From NCBI RefSeq assembly GCF_024756275.1, contig NZ_JANUGQ010000020.1, forward strand, positions 1-64,000: 64,000 nt of DNA. Reading direction: 5' to 3'. The notes under the pieces are model-generated. The model ran no database searches, was not told where the DNA came from, and saw only the letters and a list, made by a program, of their open reading frames with translations. Position 1 is the first letter of the stretch. Each line of letters opens with the position of its first letter. This DNA is from Streptomyces pyxinae. GTDB lineage: Bacteria > Actinomycetota > Actinomycetes > Streptomycetales > Streptomycetaceae. Shown here in pieces: positions 49,655-57,354 of the stretch. A program made the position numbers and the translations under genes.

Positions 49655-50455
49655 TCAGCTGCCCTGCGCGCCGCTCGCCCGGCGGCGCAGGAGCCGTACC
49701 CCGCCGGCGGCGGACGCGGCCAGCACCGCGAATCCCGCCGCGATCTGGGTGGTGTCGGGCGCCAGACTGCCGCCCGCACCGGTGCCGACGTACCCGGAGG
49801 GCAGCCGCCCGCCCGCCGGCCGCCCGGCGTCGGAGCCGCCACCGGTGTCGGCGCCGGTCTCCGGCTCGTGCCCGCCCCCGGGGCCGGTGGAGTGCCCGCC
49901 CGCCGGGCCCGTCCCGGTCTCGTGGCCGGCCCCGGTCCCGGTCTCGTGGCCTTCCTTCGCGGGGCCGACCGGGCCGTCCGTGCCGGGGCCGACCGGGCCG
50001 GTGGAACCGTCCGGTCCGCCCAGCCGGTCCGCCCCCGCCGACTCCTCCGGCCCGTACGGGTCCTCCCCGCCGCCCTCCGGCCCGTACGGCTCCACCCCGG
50101 CATCCGCCCCGGGCCCCGGGTCGGCATCCGCGCCGAGCTCCGAACCGGCACTCGTCCCGCTGTCGTCCCCGGCGGCACCGGGTACGGCCCGGGACACCGC
50201 CCCGGGCTTCTCGCCGAGCGCCTCCCGGCAGGCCACGGTGCTCAGCCGCCGTCCCGCCGCGGTCCGTTCGGCCGCCGCCGGCCCGGCCGGGCCGCAGGCC
50301 GTCGTGGCGCCGGCCGCCCCCGGGAGCCGGCCGGTGGCGGCCGACCGGGTGTCCGGGCCGGCCGCGCCTTCGGCGCCCGCGGCCGGTGCGGCGAGGGCGG
50401 CCAGGGCGGCGGCCGTCAGGGCGGTACCGGTCAGCAGGCGGGTCGGGGTGCGCAT
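49655..50455 (-). CDS. Secreted, membrane-tethered surface protein, probable sortase substrate
   Basis: A 266-residue protein with a Sec signal peptide (MRTPTRLLTGTALTAAALAALAAPAAGA) and a long low-complexity Gly/Pro/Glu/Asp-rich stalk (for example SGTSAGSELGADADPGPGAD, GHETGTG repeated). It ends in a hydrophobic helix plus a basic tail (QIAAGFAVLAASAAGGVRLLRRRASG). That is the layout of a cell-wall sorting signal, but no LPXTG or LAXTG is present; SLAPDTTQ lies just before the helix and may serve instead. The ATG at 50455 has GGAGG 4 nt upstream. It is adjacent to a class F sortase gene. Confidence 0.8.
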   Translation of the reverse strand: MRTPTRLLTGTALTAAALAALAAPAAGAEGAAGPDTRSAATGRLPGAAGATTACGPAGPAAAERTAAGRRLSTVACREALGEKPGAVSRAVPGAAGDDSGTSAGSELGADADPGPGADAGVEPYGPEGGGEDPYGPEESAGADRLGGPDGSTGPVGPGTDGPVGPAKEGHETGTGAGHETGTGPAGGHSTGPGGGHEPETGADTGGGSDAGRPAGGRLPSGYVGTGAGGSLAPDTTQIAAGFAVLAASAAGGVRLLRRRASGAQGS

Positions 50456-50670
50456 GGGGCCTCCGGGCGGGCGCTTCCGTCGGAATCCTGGTTCTGCTGT
50501 CCCAGGTAAGGGCCCCGTCCGCCGCCCCGCACCCCGAGCCCGGCCGCCCGGCCCCGGCGGCCCATCGGAACCCGGGCCTGTCACCGCAGGTCAGCGCGGT
50601 ACGGCGAACCCGGCGACCGGCCCGGAGCCGAACGAGTGAGAGGGGAGCGGGCCGCTCTCCGGAGCAGGGC

Positions 50671-50693
50671 TTGACCTCAACCATTGTCGAGGT
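50671..50693 (+). promoter_or_regulatory. MerR/SoxR-type promoter dyad
   Basis: TTGACC (50671-50676) overlaps the dyad ACCTCAAC-CATT-GTCGAGGT (50674-50693), matching at 7 of 8 arm positions. A -35 overlapped by CCTCAA...GAGG is characteristic of MerR-family (SoxR-like) activation. No merR gene is in the neighbourhood. Confidence 0.6.
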
Positions 50694-50707
50694 ACGAGGC
50701 TTCTCGC

Positions 50708-51325
50708 ATGGAACTCACCACACCGGCGGGGAACCCCGCCGCCACCCGGCTCCCGCTCAAGCTCGTCGTCGTCCTCGGCAGCAACCGGGCGGGCCGGTTC
50801 GGCCCCGTGATCAGGGACTGGCTCCTCGCCCACACCGCCCTCCACCCCGACTTCGCCGTCGAGGTGGTCGACGTGGCCGAGCTCGACCTGCCCACCGCGC
50901 TGACCGGCCGGCCGTCGCCCGCCGTCACCGCCGAACTCGCCCGCGTCAGCCCGGTACTGGCCGGGGCCGACGCCTTCGTCGTCCTCACCCCGGAGTACAA
51001 CCACTCCTATCCCGCGTCCCTCAAGAACCTCATCGACTGGCACTTCACCGAGTGGCAGGCCAAGCCCGTGGGCTTCGTCTCGTACGGCGGCATCTCCGGC
51101 GGCCTGCGCGCCGTGGAACATCTGCGCCAGGTCTTCGCCGAGCTGCACGCCACGACCGTCCGGGACACCGTCAGCTTCCACAACGCCCACGGCCACTTCG
51201 ACGAGACCGGCCGCCACCGGGACCCCGCCGCGCCCGACGCCGCCGCCAAGGCCATGCTCGACCAGCTCGCCTGGTGGGCCCGGGCCCTGCGCGAGGCCAG
51301 GGCCGCCCGCCCCTACACCGGCTGA
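50708..51325 (+). CDS. NADPH-dependent FMN reductase-like oxidoreductase
   Basis: A 205-residue flavodoxin-fold protein with the FMN-phosphate loop VVLGSNRAGRFGPVI, the family motif LTPEYNHSYPASLKNLIDW and FVSYGGISGGLRAVEHLR. It probably reduces FMN, quinones or azo/nitro compounds. The ATG at 50708 has GAGG 8 nt upstream. A MerR-type promoter lies directly upstream. The gene stands alone. Confidence 0.9.
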   Translation: MELTTPAGNPAATRLPLKLVVVLGSNRAGRFGPVIRDWLLAHTALHPDFAVEVVDVAELDLPTALTGRPSPAVTAELARVSPVLAGADAFVVLTPEYNHSYPASLKNLIDWHFTEWQAKPVGFVSYGGISGGLRAVEHLRQVFAELHATTVRDTVSFHNAHGHFDETGRHRDPAAPDAAAKAMLDQLAWWARALREARAARPYTG

Positions 51326-51451
51326 GCGAGGGCGGCGGCCTGCCGTGGGCCTCACCGGGCCTCACCGGGCCTCACCGGGCCGCGCGGTACGCGAGACCAC
51401 GCGGTACGCGGAGCCGCACGGTGGGCAGCGCAGCGATCAGGAGGAGCAGCC
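51326..51451. repeat. GGGCCTCACC tandem repeat in a short gap
   Basis: The 10-base unit GGGCCTCACC is repeated about three to four times near 51347-51380, followed by two CGCGGTACGCG words. It probably includes the promoter of the gene at 51452. Confidence 0.55.
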
Positions 51452-51997
51452 GTGACCACCCCCGCCCCGGAGCCGCCCCCCGTTCCGGATCCGTCCGCCC
51501 CGGATCCGTCCGCCCCGGATCCGTCCGCCCCGGATCCGTCCGTCCCGGGGCTGCCCGTCCCGGCCTCCGGGGCCGGGGAGCTGCCGTTCTTCGTGTACGG
51601 CACGCTCCGCCCCGGGCAGGACAACCACGACCGGTTTCTGCGCGGCCGGACGGCGGGGGAGGAGCCGGCCCGGCTGCCGGGGGCCGTGCTCCACGAGGGC
51701 CCCGGCTACCCCTTTCTGGCCGGGGGCGCGGGCGAGGTGCGGGGCGAGCTGGTGTGGGCCGCGCCCGGCGAGTACGGCGCCCTCCTCTCCGTACTCGACC
51801 GGCTGGAGCGGTTCACCGCCCCGGGGCACCCGCTCAATCTGTACGAGCGGCGGGCCCGGGAGGTGCGCCGGGCGCGGGACGGGTCGGCCGTCCGGGCCTG
51901 GGTGTACCTGGCCGCCCCGGCGGTCCGGCTGGGTGCCGCCATCGCGGGCGGCGACTGGCTGAACCGGCCGGGCGCTCCCGAGCCGCCGCTGCCGTGA
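51452..51997 (+). CDS. Gamma-glutamylcyclotransferase-like protein
   Basis: A 181-residue protein of the AIG2/GGCT fold. It shows FFVYGTLRPGQDNHDRFLRG (substrate loop), LHEGPGYPFLAGGAGEVRGEL and the probable catalytic Glu in LDRLERFTAPGHP. Members open or form 5-oxoproline amides; the physiological substrate is not evident. The N-terminus has four tandem Asp-Pro-Ser-Ala/Val-Pro repeats, encoded by 15-bp units at 51485-51544. The GTG at 51452 follows GGAGGAG. Confidence 0.85.
   Translation: MTTPAPEPPPVPDPSAPDPSAPDPSAPDPSVPGLPVPASGAGELPFFVYGTLRPGQDNHDRFLRGRTAGEEPARLPGAVLHEGPGYPFLAGGAGEVRGELVWAAPGEYGALLSVLDRLERFTAPGHPLNLYERRAREVRRARDGSAVRAWVYLAAPAVRLGAAIAGGDWLNRPGAPEPPLP
51485..51544 (+). repeat. 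Four 15-bp units in the GGCT-like gene
   Basis: CCGGATCCGTCCGCC is repeated four times almost exactly, encoding a Pro-Asp-Pro-Ser-Ala linker. Near-identity at the third codon position suggests recent slippage. Confidence 0.85.
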
Positions 51998-52033
51998 CAC
52001 GGGTCGCCGTCCTCACGAGCCGCGGCCACCGGC

Positions 52034-52717
52034 TCAGCCCGCCGGTGTCCCCGCCGCGGCCAGCGCCTCGGTCACCCCCGGCTCCCGGCGGCCGAGGAAG
52101 CGCGGATCGGGCCGGAACACCGCGTCCAGCGCCGCCTTGCCGGACGCGGCCAGCTCGCGGGTGGTGCCGTAGTACCAGACCGAGTCGTGCGGCTCCTCCA
52201 CCCCGACCCCGTACGCGTCCACCCCGGCCGCCCGGCAGAGCGCCACCGCCCGGTGGATGTGGAAGCCCTGGGTGACCAGCACCGCCCGGTCCACGCCGAA
52301 GATCCGCTTGGCCCGGGCGCAGGAGTCCCAGGTGTCGAAACCCGCGTGATCCAGGACGATCCGGTCGTCCGGCACCCCGTGCTCGGTGAGGTACGTCCGC
52401 ATGGCCTCCGGCTCGTCGTACTCGGTCCGGCTGTTGTCGCCGGTGACCAGCACCACCCGCACCCGGCCCGCCCGGTAGAGCCCGGCCGCCGCGTCCAGCC
52501 GGTGCGCCAGATAGGGCGTCGGCCGCCCCTTCCACAGCCCGGCGCCGAAGACCACCGCCACGTCCGACACGGGCACGTCCGTGCCGCTCCGGAGCCGGTC
52601 GCCGGCCACCGCGTGCGTCCAGGTCGCCGGCGCCAGTGCCAGTACGCAGCCGAGCACCGCCCCCCGCACCAGCCGTCTCTGCCGTCGCCGGCTCCCGGTC
52701 CGCTGCCGGCGTCGCAT
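52034..52717 (-). CDS. SanA/DUF218-family protein (YdcF-like)
   Basis: A 227-residue protein with a basic N-terminus, one signal-anchor helix (LVRGAVLGCVLALAPATW) and a DUF218 domain. The domain shows VAVVFGAGLWKGRPTPYLAHRL, VVLVTGDNSRTEYDEPEAM, DHAGFDTWDSCARAKRIFGV and TQGFHIHRAVALCRAAG. In E. coli the relative SanA influences envelope permeability and vancomycin resistance; the biochemical role is not settled. The ATG at 52715-52717 fits GGAGG spacing better than the one directly before it. Confidence 0.85.
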   Translation of the reverse strand: MRRRQRTGSRRRQRRLVRGAVLGCVLALAPATWTHAVAGDRLRSGTDVPVSDVAVVFGAGLWKGRPTPYLAHRLDAAAGLYRAGRVRVVLVTGDNSRTEYDEPEAMRTYLTEHGVPDDRIVLDHAGFDTWDSCARAKRIFGVDRAVLVTQGFHIHRAVALCRAAGVDAYGVGVEEPHDSVWYYGTTRELAASGKAALDAVFRPDPRFLGRREPGVTEALAAAGTPAG

Positions 52718-53012
52718 CATGAACCTCCGTCGTCCCACCCGTTCGCCCCGCTCCGTGCCCGGGGCTCCGTCCTGTCCGACGCCGGAACGGCCCGGCCGGT
52801 TCACCCGGCCCGGGAAACGCGCCAGGGCGAGCGAGGGGAGCGTCAAGGCGAGCACGGGAGCGGAGCGCGTAAAACGGATGCGGTGCGCGGGTCCCGGCCG
52901 TACCGTCCGCCGGGTGGATCGGACACGGCCGCACCAGGCACGGGCGACTCAGGTACTCACGGCAGCGGTACGGACGGAAGTGGCGCGTACGGAAGTGGCA
53001 GGTACGGAACCG

Positions 53013-53705
53013 GTGCGCGGGGAAGCGCGGGCCGCCGTCCGCAACAACGCGGAGTGGTGCGACGCCCTCTGCCGCTCGCACGGGCTGCCCGGCGGCACCT
53101 TCGGCGCCCGGGTCTGGACCCATCCGGTCCGCACCCCGCCCTACTATCCGGACGCCGTCACCCTCGACCCGGACGCCACGGCCGACGAGGTGCTGGCGGG
53201 GGTCGACCGGAGCGCGCCCGGCTGTTCGGTGAAGGACTCCTTCGGGACGCTGGACCTGACGCCGTACGGCTTCCGGCCGCTCTTCACGGCGAGCTGGCTC
53301 CACCGCCCCGCCGGGCCGCCGCAGCCCGGTCCGGTCGGGGCCCGCTGGCGGGAGGTCCGTACGCCCGGGGAGCTGGCCGCCTGGGAACGTGCCTGGAACG
53401 GCGGCGCCCCGGCCGGTCTCTTCCGCCCCGCCCTGCTGGCCGACCCGGCGACCACGGTGCTGGCCGGCCATGACCCGGACGGCGGCGGGGTGATGGCGGG
53501 GGCCGTGGTGAGCGAGGCGGCCGGGGTGCTGGGCGTCTCCAATCTCTTCGGACCCGCCGGTTCCCGGACCGGCTGCCTGGCCGCCCTCGCGGACCGCCGG
53601 CCGGAGCTGCCGGTGGTCGGGTACGAGCACGGCGAGGACCTGGCGGACGCCCTCCACCACGGCTTCACGGCGGTCGGCCCCCTCCGGATCTGGGCCGCCC
53701 CCTGA
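53013..53705 (+). CDS. Conserved protein with GNAT-like features
   Basis: About 230 residues. The N-terminal part (AAVRNNAEWCDALCRSHGLP, then TPPYYPDAVTLDP) and the C-terminal part (VVSEAAGVLGVSNLFGPAG, PELPVVGYEHGEDLADAL, HHGFTAVGPLRIW) resemble an acetyltransferase-like fold in Streptomyces proteins, but no acetyl-CoA loop is clearly visible. The start is uncertain: GTG at 53013 is used, and GTG at 52914 would add 33 residues containing a VRTEVARTEVAGTEP repeat. Function unknown. Confidence 0.65.
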   Translation: MRGEARAAVRNNAEWCDALCRSHGLPGGTFGARVWTHPVRTPPYYPDAVTLDPDATADEVLAGVDRSAPGCSVKDSFGTLDLTPYGFRPLFTASWLHRPAGPPQPGPVGARWREVRTPGELAAWERAWNGGAPAGLFRPALLADPATTVLAGHDPDGGGVMAGAVVSEAAGVLGVSNLFGPAGSRTGCLAALADRRPELPVVGYEHGEDLADALHHGFTAVGPLRIWAAP

Positions 53706-53835
53706 GCCGTCCTCGTCCCGGAACTCCGCGCCCCGTCCCGGGCCTGAAGCTCACCCACTCCCGTTCCGGACAGCGGGTGACCGTACGTCACCCCGGCGCA
53801 ACAGCCGCGCAACCTCCGTCCGGCACGCTGGGCCC

Positions 53836-54090
53836 ATGACCGCACCGGTACCGCCCCGCGACCGGCCGCCGTCCCCGTCGGCGGCCGGGGCCCCGGGGGC
53901 GTACGACGGCGAGGGCACGGAGAGGTACGCCGCCGGAGCCCCCGAGGCGTACGACGCCTTCCCCAGCACCGCCGAACTGCTCGCCGGGATCACCGCGCAG
54001 CTCGGCCTCCAGCTGGACCGGATCCACCGGCCCGCCCCCCGGGGCGCCCGGCGCCATCGCCCCGCCGCCGCGCGCTCCCCGGCCCGCTGA
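53836..54090 (+). CDS. Small hypothetical protein
   Basis: An 84-residue Pro/Ala/Arg-rich frame with one plausible amphipathic helix (PSTAELLAGITAQLGLQLDRI) between disordered ends. The repeat GAYDGEGTERYAAGAPEAYD hints at real coding. Supporting evidence is limited to its position in an otherwise empty gap. It could be spurious. Confidence 0.4.
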   Translation: MTAPVPPRDRPPSPSAAGAPGAYDGEGTERYAAGAPEAYDAFPSTAELLAGITAQLGLQLDRIHRPAPRGARRHRPAAARSPAR

Positions 54091-54257
54091 ACCCCCCGTC
54101 CCCCTGCCCCGGCGGGCCCCACACCGCCCGGGCAGGGGGACGGGGCCCGTCCGGAATCCATCGTTCCGCCCTGCTCCCCCCTGCTCCATCCCCACTCCGC
54201 CCTGCTCCGCCCCACTCCGCGCACCCGCTGTCGGTCCGGTGGCGGATAGTGGTGACC

Positions 54258-55760
54258 ATGAACGGCGAGCAGCACGGCACCCCCCGGCCCCCGGCCCACC
54301 GGCCCCCCGGCACGACCACCCCCGCGACCACCCACCGGCGGACGGCCCCCGGAGCGGCCCCCGCCGGCGGGGGGACGTACGAGTCCCCCGGGCCCGTCCG
54401 GCCGGCGCACGAATCCACCGGATCCACCGAAGTCACCGAGCCCGCCGAGTCCGGCGGCCCGGCGCACGCCGCCCTGTCGCACGACCCCGCCGCCTATGAC
54501 GCCGCCGCCACCGAGCGCTATGTCGTCGAGCCCGACAAGCGCCCGGGCCGTACCGCCTTCCAGCGCGACCGGGCCCGGGTGCTGCACTCGGCCGCGCTGC
54601 GCCGGCTCGCCGGCAAGACCCAGGTGGTCACGCCCGGTTCGCGCAGCTCGGTCTGGGACGCCAGCCCCCGCACCCGGCTCACCCACTCCCTGGAGTGCGC
54701 CCAGGTCGGCCGGGAGCTCGGCGCCGCGCTCGGCTGCGACCCGGACCTGGTGGAGGCGGCCTGCCTCGCCCACGACCTGGGCCACCCGCCGTTCGGCCAC
54801 AACGGCGAACAGGCGCTCAACGAGTTCGCGGCCGACTGCGGCGGCTTCGAGGGCAACGCCCAGTCGCTGCGGCTGCTCACCCGGATCGAGCCCAAGCGGT
54901 TCACCGACCGGTCCGGCACCGGGGAGCCGGTCAGCGTCGGGCTCAACCTCAGCCGCGCCGCCCTGGACGCCGCCACCAAGTACCCCTGGCCGCGCGGCGG
55001 TCACCCCACCGACCCGGCGTCCCCGAAGTTCGGCGTCTACGAGGACGACCTGCCGGTCTTCGAGTGGGTCAGGTCCGGCGCGCCCGGCCTGCGGAAGTGC
55101 TTCGAGGCCCAGGTGATGGACTGGTCCGACGACGTGGCGTACTCGGTCCACGACTTCGAGGACGGGCTGCACGCCGGGCACATCGACCCCAACATGCTGC
55201 TCTCCGACACCGAGCGCACCGCCATCTGGGACGTCGCCGTCGGCCGGTACGTCCCCGCCGACACCGACCCGGCGGAGCTGGCCGAGGCGCTCGACCGGCT
55301 GGTCGGCCAGGAGTGGTGGCCGCACGGCTACGACGGCACCGCCGTCGCCCAGGCCCGGCTGAAGGACGCCACCAGCGAGCTGATCGGCCGGTTCTGCACC
55401 GCCGCCGAGACCGCGACCCGGAGCGCGTACGGGCCCGGCCGCCTCACCCGGTACGCCGCCGAGCTGGTCGTCCCGCGCGAGGCCCGCCACGAGTGCGCGG
55501 TGCTCAAGGCGGTGGCCGACCGGTATGTGATGCAGCGCGCCGAGCAGGAGGTCCTCCGGGCCGACCAGCGGGTGGTGCTGGCCGGGCTGGCGGAGGCGCT
55601 CACCCGCCGGGCGCCCGAGGGGCTGGACCCGCAGTTCCGCGCCCTCTTCGACGCGGCGCCGGACGACCGGGCCCGCAAGCGGGTGATCGTGGACCAGATC
55701 GCCTCGCTCACCGACGCCTCGGCGCGCTCCCTGCACGCCCGCCTGACGGCCCGCCACTGA
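54258..55760 (+). CDS. dgt: Deoxyguanosinetriphosphate triphosphohydrolase-like protein
   Basis: A 500-residue HD-domain dNTPase that cleaves dNTPs to nucleoside and triphosphate. The metal site is spread over RLTHSLECAQVGREL and CLAHDLGHPPFGHNGEQAL, with the late Asp in DWSDDVAYSVHDFEDG. The first 75 residues are Pro/Thr/Ser-rich and poorly conserved. The start is uncertain between ATG 54258 and GTG 54249 or 54252: no Shine-Dalgarno is seen, and TAGTGG just upstream may be a -10 of a leaderless transcript. It belongs to the conserved dnaG neighbourhood. Confidence 0.93.
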   Translation: MNGEQHGTPRPPAHRPPGTTTPATTHRRTAPGAAPAGGGTYESPGPVRPAHESTGSTEVTEPAESGGPAHAALSHDPAAYDAAATERYVVEPDKRPGRTAFQRDRARVLHSAALRRLAGKTQVVTPGSRSSVWDASPRTRLTHSLECAQVGRELGAALGCDPDLVEAACLAHDLGHPPFGHNGEQALNEFAADCGGFEGNAQSLRLLTRIEPKRFTDRSGTGEPVSVGLNLSRAALDAATKYPWPRGGHPTDPASPKFGVYEDDLPVFEWVRSGAPGLRKCFEAQVMDWSDDVAYSVHDFEDGLHAGHIDPNMLLSDTERTAIWDVAVGRYVPADTDPAELAEALDRLVGQEWWPHGYDGTAVAQARLKDATSELIGRFCTAAETATRSAYGPGRLTRYAAELVVPREARHECAVLKAVADRYVMQRAEQEVLRADQRVVLAGLAEALTRRAPEGLDPQFRALFDAAPDDRARKRVIVDQIASLTDASARSLHARLTARH

Positions 55761-55969
55761 CCGCGCGGCCCATCACCGGCGCGGCCCATCACCGACCGCG
55801 CGGCCCGGCGGGCCGGCGGCCCGCCACGGAACGAGCGCCCGTCCGGCCGGCGGTCCGCCGCCGGCCGCATGTCCACCGGCCGGCGCCCCGCCACCGACCG
55901 CACGCACGCCTGACGGCCCGCCCCGGAACCCGTAGCGTGGACCGTCCCGCGAACCAGAGGAGGCAACAA
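55761..55969. repeat. CGCGGCCCATCACCG repeats before the flavoprotein gene
   Basis: GCGCGGCCCATCACCG occurs twice near 55765-55797, and related CGGCGGCCCGCCA / CCGGCCGGCG words follow. TAGCGT at 55933-55938 is a plausible -10 for the gene at 55970. Confidence 0.5.
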
Positions 55970-57238
55970 GTGGTCGACGCAGATCAGACCTTCGTCATCG
56001 TCGGCGGGGGACTGGCCGGTGCCAGGGCGGCGGAGACCCTCCGCGCCGAGGGCTTCAGCGGCCGGGTGATCCTCATCGGTGACGAACGCGACCACCCCTA
56101 TGAACGCCCCCCGCTCTCCAAGGGGTACCTGACCGGCAAGGCCGAGCGCGAGAGCGTCTTCGTCCACGAGCCCGCGTGGTACGCGCGCTCCGACATCGAG
56201 CTGCACCTCGGCCAGCCGGTCACCGCCGTGGACCGGTCCCGCAAGACCGTCACCCTGGGCGATGGCACCACCATCCAGTACGACAAGCTGCTCCTCGCCA
56301 CCGGTGCCGAGCCGCGCCGGCTGGAGATCCCCGGCACCGAGCTGGCCGGCGTCCACCATCTGCGCCGGCTCGCCCACGCCGACCGCCTCCAGGGCGTGCT
56401 GGCCGCCCTCGGCCGGGACAACGGCCATCTGGTGATCGCCGGGGCCGGCTGGATCGGCCTGGAGGTCGCCGCCGCCGCGCGGGGGTACGGCGCCGAGGTC
56501 ACCGTCGTGGAGCCCGCGCCCACCCCGCTCCACCAGGTGGTCGGCCCCGAGCTGGGCCAGGTCTTCACCGATCTGCACGCCCGCCACGGCGTCCGCTTCC
56601 ACTTCGGCGCCCGGCTCACCGGGATCACCGGCCAGGACGGCATGGTGCTGGCCGCCCGTACCGACGACGGCGAGGAGCACCCGGCGCACGCCGTGCTCGC
56701 CGCCGTCGGCGCCGCCCCGCGCACCGCGCTGGCGGAGTCCGCCGGCCTCGCCCTGGTCGACCGGGAGCACGGCGGCGGCATCGCGGTGGACGCCTCGCTC
56801 CGCACCTCCGACCCGGACGTCTACGCCGCCGGGGACGTGGCCGCCGCCCTCCACCCGCTCTTCCGCACCCGGCTGCGGGTCGAGCACTGGGCCAACGCCC
56901 TGAACGGCGGCCCGGCAGCCGCCCGCGCCATGCTCGGCCGGGAGGTCTCCTACGACCGGGTCCCGTACTTCTTCTCCGACCAGTACGACCTGGGTCTGGA
57001 GTACTCGGGCTGGGCGCCGCCCGGCTCGTACGACCAGGTGGTGCTGCGCGGGGACGTGGCCCGGCGGGAGTTCATCGCCTTCTGGCTGAAGGACCGGCGG
57101 GTGCTCGCCGGGATGAACGCCAATGTGTGGGACGTCACAGACACCGTGCAGGCGCTGATCCGGTCCGGCGAGCCGGTGGACCCCGAGGCCCTCGCCGACC
57201 CCGGCACCCCGCTCGACACCGTCCTGCCCCGGGCGTAG
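55970..57238 (+). CDS. FAD-dependent oxidoreductase, ferredoxin/rubredoxin reductase family
   Basis: A 422-residue flavoprotein of the putidaredoxin/rubredoxin-reductase type. The FAD motif is FVIVGGGLAGARAAETLR, followed by YERPPLSKGYLTG. The NAD motif is LVIAGAGWIGLEVAAAARGYGAEVTVVE, the second FAD motif DVYAAGDVAAALHP, and a reductase C-terminal domain (YFFSDQYDLGLEYSGWAPP) is present. It probably feeds electrons to a ferredoxin for P450s or oxygenases, none of which is adjacent. The GTG at 55970 has AGAGGAGG 6 nt upstream. Confidence 0.94.
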   Translation: MVDADQTFVIVGGGLAGARAAETLRAEGFSGRVILIGDERDHPYERPPLSKGYLTGKAERESVFVHEPAWYARSDIELHLGQPVTAVDRSRKTVTLGDGTTIQYDKLLLATGAEPRRLEIPGTELAGVHHLRRLAHADRLQGVLAALGRDNGHLVIAGAGWIGLEVAAAARGYGAEVTVVEPAPTPLHQVVGPELGQVFTDLHARHGVRFHFGARLTGITGQDGMVLAARTDDGEEHPAHAVLAAVGAAPRTALAESAGLALVDREHGGGIAVDASLRTSDPDVYAAGDVAAALHPLFRTRLRVEHWANALNGGPAAARAMLGREVSYDRVPYFFSDQYDLGLEYSGWAPPGSYDQVVLRGDVARREFIAFWLKDRRVLAGMNANVWDVTDTVQALIRSGEPVDPEALADPGTPLDTVLPRA

Positions 57239-57342
57239 CCCCCGGACGGGGGACACGGCGGCCGGGCGACGGGCCGCGGAGACCGGGCGAAGGACGTGGC
57301 GGCCGGGTGACGGCGGCCCGCCTCGGCGCAGCCGCGGGTGCG

Positions 57343-57348
57343 TAGAAT
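57343..57348 (+). promoter_or_regulatory. -10 element of a probable leaderless dnaG transcript
   Basis: TAGAAT ends six bases before the GTG start of dnaG, with no Shine-Dalgarno between. This spacing places the transcription start at the start codon. Confidence 0.7.
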
Positions 57349-57354
57349 TCCTCC

